Positions 35,402 to 44,859 are shown, counted from the stretch's first letter. The stretch: DNA of 64,000 bases from JASGDN01 sp049840815 (GCA_049840815.1 JASGJI010000019.1:124001-188000), one strand, 5' to 3'. Translations and numbers: made by a program. Notes: generated from the sequence alone by a model not told the origin.

Positions 35402-35440
35402 ACCACACCACCTGCATCTGCACGTGGTGTGGTCTTTTTA
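35402..35440 (+). terminator. Intrinsic terminator
   Basis: Ten-base perfect arms ACCACACCAC/GTGGTGTGGT with a 12-base loop, followed by CTTTTTA. The clearest rho-independent terminator in the window. Confidence 0.88.
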
Positions 35441-35600
35441 TGGAACGACGGCGTAGGGCGGAAGACCTTCGCGTTCGGGTACAGTTAGCCGCAAATCAAC
35501 GGTGCAGTCACCCCGTCTGGTTGGGGATGACAGGTCCTCGGAACGTGTGGGTTCCCTTTGACCTGCCGCACATCATTATTGGGGGGGAGCAACGGCGATC

Positions 35601-36992
35601 ATGAGTTCGAACGCGGCGACAGGATCGCCCCGGCTGCCCGCTCCGGGCGATCAGGGCGGCCCGTCCAACGGCCAGTTTCGCGGCATCACGCCGCTGTCGC
35701 TCTTCCTCATCCTCATCCTCGTCTGGGTGATGGTCCAGATCCAGATCGTGCTGGTGCTTGGCCTGCTGGCCCTGCTCCTCGGAACGATCCTGGAAGGACC
35801 CGTCTCCCTGCTCCAGCGACGGCACATGCCACGTCCGGCCGCGATTGCTGCCGTCTACGTCGGGCTGATCGGCGGCCTCGCCTTGCTCGTCTTCGCCATC
35901 GCGCCGCTGGTGGGCGATCAGGCCTCGACCTTTCGGGCCGAGGTGCCGGAGAAACTGCACGAGCTGGAGGCGAGCTGGTCGAAGAGCTCGAATCCGATCC
36001 TCAGCGGAGTCGGCGACCAGCTGCTGCTGGATGCGATCGACATCGTCGATTCGCCAGGCGGTGAAGTGAATGTCTCCCCGGACGCTGCCCAGCAGATCCT
36101 GCCGGTTGTGACGTCCATCGGTTCGGTCATCGTCTCCCTGATCAGCTTGCTCGTCGTAACCTTCTACTACCTGCTCGAAAAAGCATTCCTGAAGCGGGTC
36201 GTCCTCGACCAGATCACGAATACCGCCCGGCGCGATCGGGTCGCTCGCGTCTGGAATGACGTCGAACGCAAGGTCGGCGGCTGGATGCGCGGCCAGTTGG
36301 TGCTGTGTCTCATCATCGGCGCCATCGCCACGGTGAGTTACGGCATCATCGGGTTGCCCTTCTGGCCGTTGCTTGGCCTCTGGGCCGGACTGACCGAGTT
36401 CTTCCCGATCGTCGGTCCGTGGATCGGTGGTATTCCCGCCGTCATCCTCGCGCTGACCGTTGGGTGGAAGGAGGCGATCTTCACCGGCGGCATCATCTTC
36501 CTCATGCAGACGCTGGAGAACTGGTTCCTCGTCCCTCGGGTGATGAAGGGCGCGGTGGGGCTGACGCCGCTGACCGTATTCGTCGCGATCCTAGCCGGGC
36601 AGCAATTCCTGGGGGTCGTGGGAGCCATTCTCGCCATTCCGATCGCGGCGACCATCCAGGTGATCCTGAGCGACTACCTCGCTGGCCGACGCGAGGAGGG
36701 ATTCGACGCGGAGCCCGTGCCCACAGGATGGCGCTGGATGCTCAATCGCGGCGGGCTGCGCGATGACGGCGTCGACCCGGATACCCACCTCGGCCAGACA
36801 CAGGTCGAGAGTGTCGTGACCACGCCGCCTCCCGCCGGGAACGCACCCTCACCGGCCCTGGCATTCGTGACGTCCGCCGCTCCCGACGCCGCGCCCAAGG
36901 CCTCGGACGCGGGCTTCAGTTGGCACCGCCCGGAGGATCGGCCTGCCCGCCCGGGCGACGACGCCCCATCGGATGGCGGCACCCGCGGCTAG
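35601..36992 (+). CDS. AI-2E family transporter
   Basis: A 463-residue membrane protein of the AI-2 exporter (PerM/TqsA) superfamily. It has two N-terminal helices, a long amphipathic region (~residues 115-170), then five or six helices with family-typical segments GLPFWPLLGLWAGLTEFFPIVGP, IPAVILAL and a C-terminal LTPLTVFVAILAGQ...GAILAIPIAA stretch. The last ~90 residues are a polar Pro/Ala-rich tail. The ATG at 35601 is preceded by GGGGGGAG. Superfamily members export autoinducer-2 or act as Na+/H+ antiporters; which applies here is not known. Confidence 0.85.
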   Translation: MSSNAATGSPRLPAPGDQGGPSNGQFRGITPLSLFLILILVWVMVQIQIVLVLGLLALLLGTILEGPVSLLQRRHMPRPAAIAAVYVGLIGGLALLVFAIAPLVGDQASTFRAEVPEKLHELEASWSKSSNPILSGVGDQLLLDAIDIVDSPGGEVNVSPDAAQQILPVVTSIGSVIVSLISLLVVTFYYLLEKAFLKRVVLDQITNTARRDRVARVWNDVERKVGGWMRGQLVLCLIIGAIATVSYGIIGLPFWPLLGLWAGLTEFFPIVGPWIGGIPAVILALTVGWKEAIFTGGIIFLMQTLENWFLVPRVMKGAVGLTPLTVFVAILAGQQFLGVVGAILAIPIAATIQVILSDYLAGRREEGFDAEPVPTGWRWMLNRGGLRDDGVDPDTHLGQTQVESVVTTPPPAGNAPSPALAFVTSAAPDAAPKASDAGFSWHRPEDRPARPGDDAPSDGGTRG

Positions 36993-37136
36993 CGCTCCCG
37001 TGATGGCATCAATCAGGCAATGTCCTGCCCGAACGATCAGGCAGGTGGCGGATGTCCACCCTCCCTGCAGCGCGTGAGAATCACCGAAGGGAGCGATTGT
37101 TGCGCTCCCGGACGACATTCCGAGGAAGAGGTACCC

Positions 37137-37937
37137 GTGACCGATACCACAGCCACCCATCCGATCAAGGTCAGCATTCAGGTCCAGCCGCAACATGCGA
37201 CCTACAAACAGCAGCGGGCGGCCTGGGTCGCCGCCGACGACCTCGGTGTGGACGTGATCTTCAACTGGGATCACTTCTACCCCCTGAGCGGAGATCCGGA
37301 CGGCGCGCACTTCGAGGCCTATACGCTGCTCGCGGCGATGGCCGAAGTGACCGAACGCGCGAAGATCGCTCCGCTGGTCACGTGCAACTCCTATCGCAAT
37401 CCGAACCTGCTTGCCGACATGGCCCGCACCATCGACCACATCTCGGGCGGCCGCTTCATTCTCGGTATCGGTTCCGGCTGGTTCGAGAAGGACTACGATG
37501 CGTATGGCTATGAGTTCGGGACGGCGGCCAGCCGGCTCCAGGACCTGAAGCGCGACCTGCCGATCATCGAGGAGCGGATGGCGAAGCTGAATCCGGGTCC
37601 GGTGAATGGCCACATCCCGATGCTGATCGGCGGTGGAGGGGAGAAGGTGACACTGCGCCTCGTCGCGAAGCATGCCGACATCTGGCATGGCTTCGGGGAT
37701 CTGGAGACGGCACAGCGCAAGGTGCAGATCCTCGACGAGTGGTGCGAGAAGGAAGGCCGCGACCCGAAGACGATCGAGCGGTCAGTCGGCGTCTCTCCGG
37801 CGACGCAGAAGGACCTCGAAGGCTTCATCGCGGCGGGGATCACCCACTTCACGGCCAGCGCATCCGGCCCAGACTACGACTTCGGCTTCCTGCGCGAGCT
37901 GATCGAGTGGCGCGACAGCCGCCAGCGCACCACGTAG
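37137..37937 (+). CDS. LLM-class (F420-dependent-like) oxidoreductase
   Basis: A 266-residue TIM-barrel protein of the luciferase-like monooxygenase superfamily. Segments VIFNWDHFYPLSGDPDG, RAKIAPLVTCNSYRNPNLLADMA, the HISGGRFILGIGSGWFEKDY motif and HIPMLIGGGGEKVTLRLVA point to the F420-dependent subgroup rather than the two-subunit FMN luciferases. The GTG start at 37137 has GAGGAAGAGG upstream; the longer frame from 37020 lacks homology. Substrate unknown. No F420-synthesis genes are in the window. Confidence 0.85.
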   Translation: MTDTTATHPIKVSIQVQPQHATYKQQRAAWVAADDLGVDVIFNWDHFYPLSGDPDGAHFEAYTLLAAMAEVTERAKIAPLVTCNSYRNPNLLADMARTIDHISGGRFILGIGSGWFEKDYDAYGYEFGTAASRLQDLKRDLPIIEERMAKLNPGPVNGHIPMLIGGGGEKVTLRLVAKHADIWHGFGDLETAQRKVQILDEWCEKEGRDPKTIERSVGVSPATQKDLEGFIAAGITHFTASASGPDYDFGFLRELIEWRDSRQRTT

Positions 37938-37994
37938 GGCGGATCACCGCAGCCCGGTCGTCCACGAAGGCAGCATCCGGCAGACAGACACACC

Positions 37995-38026
37995 AAGGGG
38001 CGAGCCACGTACGTGGCTCGCCCCTT
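37995..38026. terminator. Bidirectional palindromic terminator
   Basis: A 32-base perfect palindrome (AAGGGGCGAGCCACGT and its reverse complement) between the convergent LLM and small membrane genes. Confidence 0.75.
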
Positions 38027-38053
38027 GTGATTCCGGGCACGGAAGACGTGCGA

Positions 38054-38245
38054 TCACGCGCGGGTCTTGTTGCGCCGAACAATGGTCGAGATGATATACG
38101 AGACCACAAACGCGAAAATCGCGAAGAAGATGGCGCCATACACGACCTGTTGCGTCGAACCGCCAAAGATCAGGCTCATCACCACCCAGATGACCACGGC
38201 GATCACGGCCGCAATGACAGAACTGCGAACGGTTTCCTGCTGCAT
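38054..38245 (-). CDS. Small two-helix membrane protein
   Basis: A 63-residue protein with two hydrophobic helices (about residues 8-26 and 33-53) and a basic C-terminus RRNKTRA. The ATG at 38245 follows GGGGG five bases upstream; an extension to 38299 is possible but unsupported. Similar in plan to the protein at 5390-5584. Function unknown. Confidence 0.6.
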   Translation of the reverse strand: MQQETVRSSVIAAVIAVVIWVVMSLIFGGSTQQVVYGAIFFAIFAFVVSYIISTIVRRNKTRA

Positions 38246-38507
38246 GGTTGCCCCCTGCTTCGAAATACGGTTTCCGGCGCCCCGACTGAGACGCACCATC
38301 CACCGCCGATCCGCGTCATCCGTCGATTCCCTCTTCGCACAGGAGGCTCGTGCGGTCCGCTATCCCGAGTTGCCAATGACCGGAAGCGGCCTGCATCCGG
38401 GGATGCGGTCATCATCCAGCAATGGCAAGTTTTCTGCCATCCATTTGGACAGAACACAGCGGCTCTATGGCCAACCTTTCATCTCGCGACGCCGATCGAC
38501 CGGGCCA

Positions 38508-40556
38508 CTACGTTGCCGCGATAGCAAACCCCTTGCCAAATGCGGTGAGACCCTCGATTACGAAAGGCACCATCGAGGCCGGCGGATCGACGGTGGGTTG
38601 GATGCTTCCCGTCTCCGCGTTCGCGCGCAGGCCGAGTAGCGCCCGCACCGCGAGCAGCCCCGATCCCGCCGCCCACGCCTGCGGAATGCAACTCACCGGG
38701 TAGTTCACCGGTCCGCGTTCCGGCTCCTGAGGGAAGCCGCAATAGAGCTCCGCCAGACGTGCGTTCGGCGCGAATCCGGCGAGCTCGACCAACCCGCGCG
38801 CGAGCGATGCCGCTTCCTGATGAAAGCCGTAGTCGGCGAGGCCCGCCATCGCCAGGCTGCTATCGTGCGGCCAGATCGACCCGTTGTGGTAGCTCAGCGG
38901 GTTATAGGTCGCCATCGAGGTGCCCAGCGTACGCACGCCCCAACCGCAATTCAGCTCCGGCGACATCAGCATCGCCGCGACCCGCGCCGCGCGCTCGGGC
39001 GAGGGCAGGCGGCAGAAAAGCAGATGCCCCGGATTTGAGCTGATGGCGTCCACCTGCCGCTTCTGGCCGTCCAGCGCCTGCGCGTAGAAGCCGGCATCCT
39101 CCATCCAGTAACGATCCTCGACGGTCTGGCGGACGCGCTCGGCTTTCGCCGCCAATTCGTCGGCCCAGGCGAGATCGCCCCGCCGACGCGCGGCATCGGC
39201 GAGACCGGCGTAGGCCGCATAGAGATAACCCTGCACCTCCACCAGCGCGATCGGCCCCTCCACCTCGCGCCCATCGGCGAAGTGGAGCGAGTCGAAGCTG
39301 TCCTTCCACCCCTGCTGCGTGATGTGGACGGCATCGTTCGCCTTCGCGCCGAACTCCAGCAGCCCGTCGCCATCGAGATCGCCGCGCGTTTCGATCCACT
39401 CCAGCGCCCGCTTCACGTGCGGCATGAGTTCATCGTAAAGCGCATCGTCACGATGCCAGCGGTCATATTCGGCGACCGTCATCACAAAGAGCGGCGTCGA
39501 ATCGACCGAGCCGTAATAGGGCGAATGCGGCGCCTGCCCGCTGCGAGCCATGTCGCCATAGCGCATCTCGTGGAGGATCTTGCCCGGCTCCTCCTCCCGC
39601 CACGGATCGTCCTTCGTGCCCTGCAACGCCGCCAGCACGCGGAGGGTGGATGCCGCGCGGTCCGGATAGACGTGCATGGTCTGCAACGCGACGACGAGGC
39701 TATCGCGACCGAATGGCGCGATGAACCAGGGGATGCCCGCCGCCGGAATCGCGCCTTCCGGGAATGAGGTGTAGAGCAATGCCAGGTCGGCATCGCACCT
39801 CGCGATGAACGCATCCAGGGCAGGATCGGCAGAGGTAAACCCAAGGCGTGGGCGGAACGACGCATCCTCGCCATCGGCCGGGGCCGCGATCAGGGGCGTG
39901 CCAGCCGGTTTCGGGGCGATCGACAGGTCGATCGTCGCCGACTCCCCATGCGCGAGAGCGAGCGGCCATCGGAGTGTCACGGTGCCACCGGCTTCCGGCT
40001 CGAACGACACGTCGGCGTTGCCCGGCGCAGGCGAGAGCGTGACATCCGTGGCGATGGCGACGCCATCGGTGCCGGTCGCGGTGAAGGCGACCGTATTGCC
40101 ATCCACGATCGGAGCGGCGAGCGTGGGGCGGGTCGTCGGCGTCATGCCGCGCACATCGAACATGTCGCGGAAGTCGACACCGAGGTCGATCTCCAGCGCT
40201 ACGGAGACCGGTTGCCCATCGAAATTGCTGATCCGCGTGCGGACGTGGAGGGCATCGGTGAGCCAGATGCGCTGCTCCACGAAGAGGGATTGCCCCTGCA
40301 ATCGACGCGGTTCCCCGCCCTCGGACTCCGGAACGATGAAGAGCTCCGGGGCGGCGGCAGAGATCTCCAGCGTCGCCGCATCGACCTGGCGGAGATCGAG
40401 GATCTCCAGCGCCTTGCCGTGGATGCGCGTCTCGAAACGCGAGAGGAACCGCGTGTCGCGGACAAAGAGGCCGGACTCATCCATGCCGGATCGTTGCTGG
40501 GGGCGTCCAAAGAGGCAGAGTTCGTTGTTCTTGAGCATCAGGTCGAGGTGCAGCAT
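38508..40556 (-). CDS. Glycogen-debranching-type glycoside hydrolase
   Basis: A 682-residue protein. The N-terminal ~230 residues form the beta-rich domain of bacterial/archaeal glycogen debranching enzymes (DESGLFVRDTRFLSRFETRI). The rest is an (alpha/alpha)6 barrel with IPWFIAPFGRDSLVVALQT (probable catalytic Asp in GRD), WKDSFDSLHF, NCGWGVRTL and YHNGSIWPHDSSL. This combination is seen in amylo-alpha-1,6-glucosidase-like and MGH1-like hydrolases. No signal peptide, so it acts inside the cell on imported oligosaccharide or stored glucan. It follows two permease genes and a binding protein, suggesting a glucosidic substrate for that importer (inference). Confidence 0.85.
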   Translation of the reverse strand: MLHLDLMLKNNELCLFGRPQQRSGMDESGLFVRDTRFLSRFETRIHGKALEILDLRQVDAATLEISAAAPELFIVPESEGGEPRRLQGQSLFVEQRIWLTDALHVRTRISNFDGQPVSVALEIDLGVDFRDMFDVRGMTPTTRPTLAAPIVDGNTVAFTATGTDGVAIATDVTLSPAPGNADVSFEPEAGGTVTLRWPLALAHGESATIDLSIAPKPAGTPLIAAPADGEDASFRPRLGFTSADPALDAFIARCDADLALLYTSFPEGAIPAAGIPWFIAPFGRDSLVVALQTMHVYPDRAASTLRVLAALQGTKDDPWREEEPGKILHEMRYGDMARSGQAPHSPYYGSVDSTPLFVMTVAEYDRWHRDDALYDELMPHVKRALEWIETRGDLDGDGLLEFGAKANDAVHITQQGWKDSFDSLHFADGREVEGPIALVEVQGYLYAAYAGLADAARRRGDLAWADELAAKAERVRQTVEDRYWMEDAGFYAQALDGQKRQVDAISSNPGHLLFCRLPSPERAARVAAMLMSPELNCGWGVRTLGTSMATYNPLSYHNGSIWPHDSSLAMAGLADYGFHQEAASLARGLVELAGFAPNARLAELYCGFPQEPERGPVNYPVSCIPQAWAAGSGLLAVRALLGLRANAETGSIQPTVDPPASMVPFVIEGLTAFGKGFAIAAT

Positions 40557-40686
40557 ACGGGCAATGCGGGCCTTTCCAGGTGCGAGTGCGCGGTTGGTTC
40601 CAGGGAGCCGGGTTGCAGCGTGGAAACACCGGGATGATACCGGACGCGCGGCCTGCGAGAACCAGGCCGCGCATGATACGGGCTGG

Positions 40687-41613
40687 CTATCCCTTCACGC
40701 CCGAAGAAACGTTGCTGGCAATGAAGTAGCGCTGGAAGACGAGGAAGAAGAGCGCGATGGGCACCGTGGTGATCACGGCGATGGCCATCAGCACCGGCCA
40801 GTTCGCCTGGTACTGCGACTTGAAGTTCGCCAGGCCGACCGGCAGGGTGTAGAGATCCGTGTTGCCGCCCGAGATGAAGATCAACGGCTCCAGGAAGTTG
40901 TTCCAGCTACCCTGGAAGCTGAAGATCGCGAGCGCGGAGACCGCGGGAATCGCGTTCGGCAGGATGATGGTGCGAAAGATCTGGAAGCGCGTCGCGCCAT
41001 CAGTGCGAGCCGCGTCCTCCAGATCGATGGGGATCGATTCGAAGAATTGCTTCATCAGGAAGATGCCAAACGCATCCGCGAGGAAGGGAATCGTCAGCGC
41101 CCCGTACGTGTTCAGGATGCCGAGATCCTTCAACAGGATGAAGCGGGGGATGATCATCACGATACCCGGCACCATCATCGTCCCGAGGATGAGGGTGAAC
41201 ATGAAATCCCGCCCCGGAAACTGCATCCGGGCGAAGGCATAGCCAGCCAGCGTGTCGACCATCGCCCGCCCGATCACCCAGACGGCCGCGACGATCACGC
41301 TGTTCAGGAACCAGCGCTGGATGTTGGAATCGAGCGCCGTGCGATAGGCGGCCAGCGACCATTCGCGCGGCCAGAACATGGAGTCCAGCGTCAGGCTGGC
41401 GGCATCCGGCGCGGTCTTGAACGAGGTGGCGAGCGAGAAGAGGAAGGGCACGAACATCAGCAGGGCCACGAACACGAGGACCGTGAAGGCGATCCCCGTG
41501 ATCACTCGCTGCCCGAGCGAGCGGCTGCCACGCACCTGCCCCTGGCGCAGGGTGGATCGCGGGGCCGGATTGTCCGTGCTGAAAGCCGAGTTGGTCGATG
41601 TCGACGGCGTCAT
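40687..41613 (-). CDS. Sugar ABC importer permease (MalG type), second system
   Basis: A 308-residue permease with six helices and EAA-loop EDAARTDGATRFQIFRTIILP. It ends SSGVKG as is usual in MalG-like proteins. AGGAGAGG lies eight bases before the ATG at 41613, while an ATG at 41619 abuts that site, so 41613 is preferred. The N-terminal ~25 residues are polar. Located 13 bp after the partner permease. A gap of 130 bp to the debranching-enzyme gene shows no terminator. Confidence 0.9.
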   Translation of the reverse strand: MTPSTSTNSAFSTDNPAPRSTLRQGQVRGSRSLGQRVITGIAFTVLVFVALLMFVPFLFSLATSFKTAPDAASLTLDSMFWPREWSLAAYRTALDSNIQRWFLNSVIVAAVWVIGRAMVDTLAGYAFARMQFPGRDFMFTLILGTMMVPGIVMIIPRFILLKDLGILNTYGALTIPFLADAFGIFLMKQFFESIPIDLEDAARTDGATRFQIFRTIILPNAIPAVSALAIFSFQGSWNNFLEPLIFISGGNTDLYTLPVGLANFKSQYQANWPVLMAIAVITTVPIALFFLVFQRYFIASNVSSGVKG

Positions 41614-41625
41614 GGTCATCCTCTC

Positions 41626-42612
41626 CTATAGCTGTTCAGATCGGCCGATGACCCTGCGCTGCACGAAGTAGATCGCGAGGATGATCGCGAAGAGCACGAT
41701 GGCGATGGCCGATGCATAGCCCATCGCGAAGTTCTGGAATCCTTGCTGATAGACCAGGTATCCCAGGGTGAGCGTGGTCTTCGCGGGGGCGCCGCCGGGG
41801 GCCATGATGTAGATCGAATCGAAGACCTGGAAGGTGCCGATGAATCCGAGGGTGACGACGAAGAAGATGACCGGGCGGAGAAGCGGGATCGTGATCCCGA
41901 AGAACTGCTGGCGGGCGTTCGAGCCGTCCAGCGCGGCGGCCTCATAGACATCCGGCGGGATGTCCTGCAGCCCGGCGAGGAAGATCACCATGTAGCTGCC
42001 CATCGAGGTCCAGATCGCCATCATCATGATCGAGAGGAGGGCGACGCTGGGGCCGGCCAGCCACGGATCGACGTGACCGATCCCGACATGGTTCAGCAGC
42101 ATCTGGATCACGCCCTTCGGGTTCGCGAGCCAGGGTGGCTGGGGCGGCGCGAAGCCGATCTTCCGCAGCACGAAGTTGATCAGCCCATTCTGCTGGTAGA
42201 GCCACAGGAAGATGACCGCGATCACCACGGTCGAGCTGATTGAGGGGAAGTAGAACGCGGTCCGAAAGAAGCCGCGCCCCCGGATCTTCTGGTTGGCCAG
42301 CACGGCCAGGAAGATGCCCAGGAACGTCTGGACTGGCACCACGCCGACGGAGTACCAGAGCGTGTTCCGGAGTGCGATCTCGAAATCGGGGTTCTTGAAG
42401 AAGTCCCGGTAATTCTGAAGCCCTACCCACGGCTTCTCCGGCGTGATCACGCTCCACTGGTGGAAGCTGAGCCAGAAGATCTGGGCAATGGGCCAGAAGA
42501 TGAAGACCGACACGAGGATGATGGCCGGGGCGATGAAGATCCACCCGGCGATGGCGTCCTCGGTGGCGGTGGGATTGCGCGGGCGCTTCTGCCGCGACAA
42601 CGCGAACTGCAT
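41626..42612 (-). CDS. Sugar ABC importer permease (MalF type), second system
   Basis: A 328-residue permease, six helices, EAA-loop YEAAALDGSNARQQFFGITIP. The start at 42612 follows AGGGGG; an ATG five codons earlier is possible. Forms the channel with the MalG-type partner. As with the first sugar operon, no ATPase gene follows, so a shared MsmX/MalK-like ATPase elsewhere is expected (inference). Confidence 0.9.
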   Translation of the reverse strand: MQFALSRQKRPRNPTATEDAIAGWIFIAPAIILVSVFIFWPIAQIFWLSFHQWSVITPEKPWVGLQNYRDFFKNPDFEIALRNTLWYSVGVVPVQTFLGIFLAVLANQKIRGRGFFRTAFYFPSISSTVVIAVIFLWLYQQNGLINFVLRKIGFAPPQPPWLANPKGVIQMLLNHVGIGHVDPWLAGPSVALLSIMMMAIWTSMGSYMVIFLAGLQDIPPDVYEAAALDGSNARQQFFGITIPLLRPVIFFVVTLGFIGTFQVFDSIYIMAPGGAPAKTTLTLGYLVYQQGFQNFAMGYASAIAIVLFAIILAIYFVQRRVIGRSEQL

Positions 42613-42630
42613 GGTGACCCCCTGCAAACA

Positions 42631-42662
42631 GGGGAGGCCCGTCGTGTGCGACGGGCCTCCCC
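42631..42662 (-). terminator. Hairpin between second binding-protein and permease genes
   Basis: Fourteen-base arms GGGGAGGCCCGTCG/CGACGGGCCTCCCC with loop TGTG, no T-run. It occupies the same place as the hairpin at 29618 in the first operon. Confidence 0.7.
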
Positions 42663-42690
42663 TCCTCCCGGATCGAGCTGTCCGCGCTGA

Positions 42691-44028
42691 CTATTCGCCG
42701 GTGAGGGTGATGTCGGCGACAGCAGTGTCGTAGATCTGCTGCATGGCGGCATCGGCTTCGATCTGCCCGGCCCAGAGCGATTGCAGAATGGCATCGGCAT
42801 CCTGCTGGAACTTCTGGCCACCCGGACCGTACTGGACGGAGGTGGCATAGGCGCCAGCTTCGACGTACGGCTTGCGCTCCGGGAAGAGTTCCAGCCAGCC
42901 CGCTTCGAGATCCGGGCGACCCGGAATCGCGAGACCGAGTTCACTGGCGATCTTCGCGCCTTCCGGTCCTGTCAGGAAATTGACGGCCACCCAGGCGGCG
43001 TCCGGATTCTTCGATCCCGAGAAGATGGAATAGGAGGTCGTGAACGCCGGGGTGCCCTTGCCCGCCGGACCGGCCGGAAGTTCGGCGACGGCGTACTTGC
43101 GATCCGGGTGGTCGGAGGCGAGACCCGGGAAGATCCAGTTCCCCTCGAACGCAACCGACGTCAGGCCCTGACCGTAGGCATCGCCCGGCCACCCTGCGCC
43201 GATGTCGGCAGATGGGGTGCTGAGGCCGTCCTTGTAGAGCCCGTACATCTCGTTCAGCGCCGTCTTTGCCGCGTCGGAGTTGAGCTCGATCTGGGTCACT
43301 TCCGGGTTCGTCAGGCTGCCGCCCGCCTGGAAGAGCCAGATCACATAGCGCGCCATCTGGGGGTCCAACGCGAACTGGACGCTGCCCTTGCTGTCCTTCA
43401 ACTTCTGGAGAGTGTCATGCAACTCGTCCCAGGTGGTGGGAACGGAGGCACCGGCCGCCTCGAAGGCGTCGGGATCGTAGACCATCGCGATCGGCGACCA
43501 GTCCTTCGGGAGACCGTAGAGCTTGTCCTGCCAGGTGTAGGCGTCGATCAGCGGCGTATAGAACTCGTCCTTGGCGATGCCATCTTCGGTCAGGTAGTCG
43601 TCGATGGCGAGCAGGACGTTGCGGGACATGAAGTCCTGCGCGTATTCGTTCTGCACCATGAAGACATCGGCGACGTTGCCGGCGGCGATGTCCGCCTGGA
43701 TCTTGGTCAGGTAGTCGGACGGAATCGGTTCGGCCTTCACCGTGATGTTCGGATACTTGGCAGAGAACGCAGCCCAGACCTTGTCCAGCTGCTTCATCTC
43801 CACTTCGCTCCAGAAGCCAGTAACGCGTACCTCTCCGGACGCACGTTCCGCGACCTTGGAGGTCGTCGCAACGGGCGACGCGGCCGGTGAGGCACCCGGC
43901 GTGGCCTGCGCGGCGGCGATGGAGCTTCCACCCATCAGGGCGGCGCCAGCGGCGAGACCGGCCCCGGACGCAATGAGTCCGCGGCGGGTAAGCGGTGTGG
44001 TGGATGCAAGTGGCGAACGACGATTCAT
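42691..44028 (-). CDS. Extracellular sugar-binding protein, second system
   Basis: A 445-residue family 1 solute-binding protein. GGAGG lies five bases before the ATG at 44028. The leader LTRRGLIASGAGLAAG has a twin-arginine and is followed by AAAQ and a TPGASPAASP linker. The mature domain begins EVRVTGFWSEVEMKQLDKVW and includes the typical AIPGRPDLEAGWLELFPERK region near the C-terminus. First gene of the operon with two permeases and the debranching-type hydrolase. Confidence 0.9.
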   Translation of the reverse strand: MNRRSPLASTTPLTRRGLIASGAGLAAGAALMGGSSIAAAQATPGASPAASPVATTSKVAERASGEVRVTGFWSEVEMKQLDKVWAAFSAKYPNITVKAEPIPSDYLTKIQADIAAGNVADVFMVQNEYAQDFMSRNVLLAIDDYLTEDGIAKDEFYTPLIDAYTWQDKLYGLPKDWSPIAMVYDPDAFEAAGASVPTTWDELHDTLQKLKDSKGSVQFALDPQMARYVIWLFQAGGSLTNPEVTQIELNSDAAKTALNEMYGLYKDGLSTPSADIGAGWPGDAYGQGLTSVAFEGNWIFPGLASDHPDRKYAVAELPAGPAGKGTPAFTTSYSIFSGSKNPDAAWVAVNFLTGPEGAKIASELGLAIPGRPDLEAGWLELFPERKPYVEAGAYATSVQYGPGGQKFQQDADAILQSLWAGQIEADAAMQQIYDTAVADITLTGE

Positions 44029-44174
44029 GGTGACCTCCGTTTGCCGCACCTGTTCCGGTGCGACGCGATGCGATCTGGAGACCCGGCATTCCCGTGATGC
44101 AGGCTGGTATGACGGGAAAGCGCAGAATCCGTACCGCACGATGACGGGAACCACCGAAAGGAGTCAACTCTTGC

Positions 44175-44735
44175 TCAGATTGCCGACGATTCCCCATCGG
44201 AAAGCGGGGGCAGGCCGATCTGCTCGCGGCTGGTGAAGATGTGCATCCGCTCGGCATCGATCCGGGCATAGGGCGCGGGTTGGCCCCACTCTTCGCGCCA
44301 GTCGTCCATCTGCTTCGGCCACCAGTCACCGTAGATGCTCGCCGCGTTCGCGAAGAACGCGCGAAAGAGGTCCGTGTCCTGATCGACGATCCCGGCCCGG
44401 CCGTGAATGATGATGCCCAGGGATTCGCCTTCGAGATAGGTGGCGCTGACGTCCGGACGCTCGCGGATGTGGCGCATCCGGAGCGAGTGCGGGGCCGAAC
44501 CAAACCACCATGCGCCCCGGAAGAAGAAACCATCCACCGGGGCGTTGCGCGGCCGGCCGTCGCGGGTGACCGTGGCGAGGCTGAGCAGGCGCATGCCGGT
44601 GAGGTGATCCGCGAGTTCCCTGGCGGAGATGTAGCGGTCGGGGGTGATGATCGACCGCATATGCTCCCCCATGCTGGCGTAACTGTGATCGAGCAATGCC
44701 TGAAGCTGACGCAGATCGTCCGGTGTCTCGTGCAT
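44175..44735 (-). CDS. Pyridoxamine 5'-phosphate oxidase-family protein
   Basis: A 186-residue protein with a split-barrel flavin-binding fold: MRLLSLATVTRDGRPRNAPVDGFFFRGAWWFGS is followed by SLRMRHIRERPDVSATYLEGESLGIIIHGRA, the usual order in PNPOx-like proteins. GGGGAG lies upstream of the ATG. Such proteins bind FMN, F420 or heme and serve in cofactor oxidation or reduction; the residues deciding this are not clear to me. It is a separate gene 146 bp upstream of the binding protein. Confidence 0.75.
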   Translation of the reverse strand: MHETPDDLRQLQALLDHSYASMGEHMRSIITPDRYISARELADHLTGMRLLSLATVTRDGRPRNAPVDGFFFRGAWWFGSAPHSLRMRHIRERPDVSATYLEGESLGIIIHGRAGIVDQDTDLFRAFFANAASIYGDWWPKQMDDWREEWGQPAPYARIDAERMHIFTSREQIGLPPLSDGESSAI

Positions 44736-44827
44736 GAATCGCTCCCCTTGGTGATGGACGAGCGACTATTCTGGAACAGATGATCGCATTTGGCAATCGG
44801 TATGACGCCCAGATGCGCGAGGTACAG

Positions 44828-44859
44828 GAAGGGCTGGCCCATATGGACCAGCCCTTCCC
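44828..44859 (-). terminator. Hairpin terminator after the sugar isomerase gene
   Basis: Eleven-base perfect arms GGAAGGGCTGG/CCAGCCCTTCC, ~25 bp beyond the stop of the gene at 44886 on the minus strand. Confidence 0.7.
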
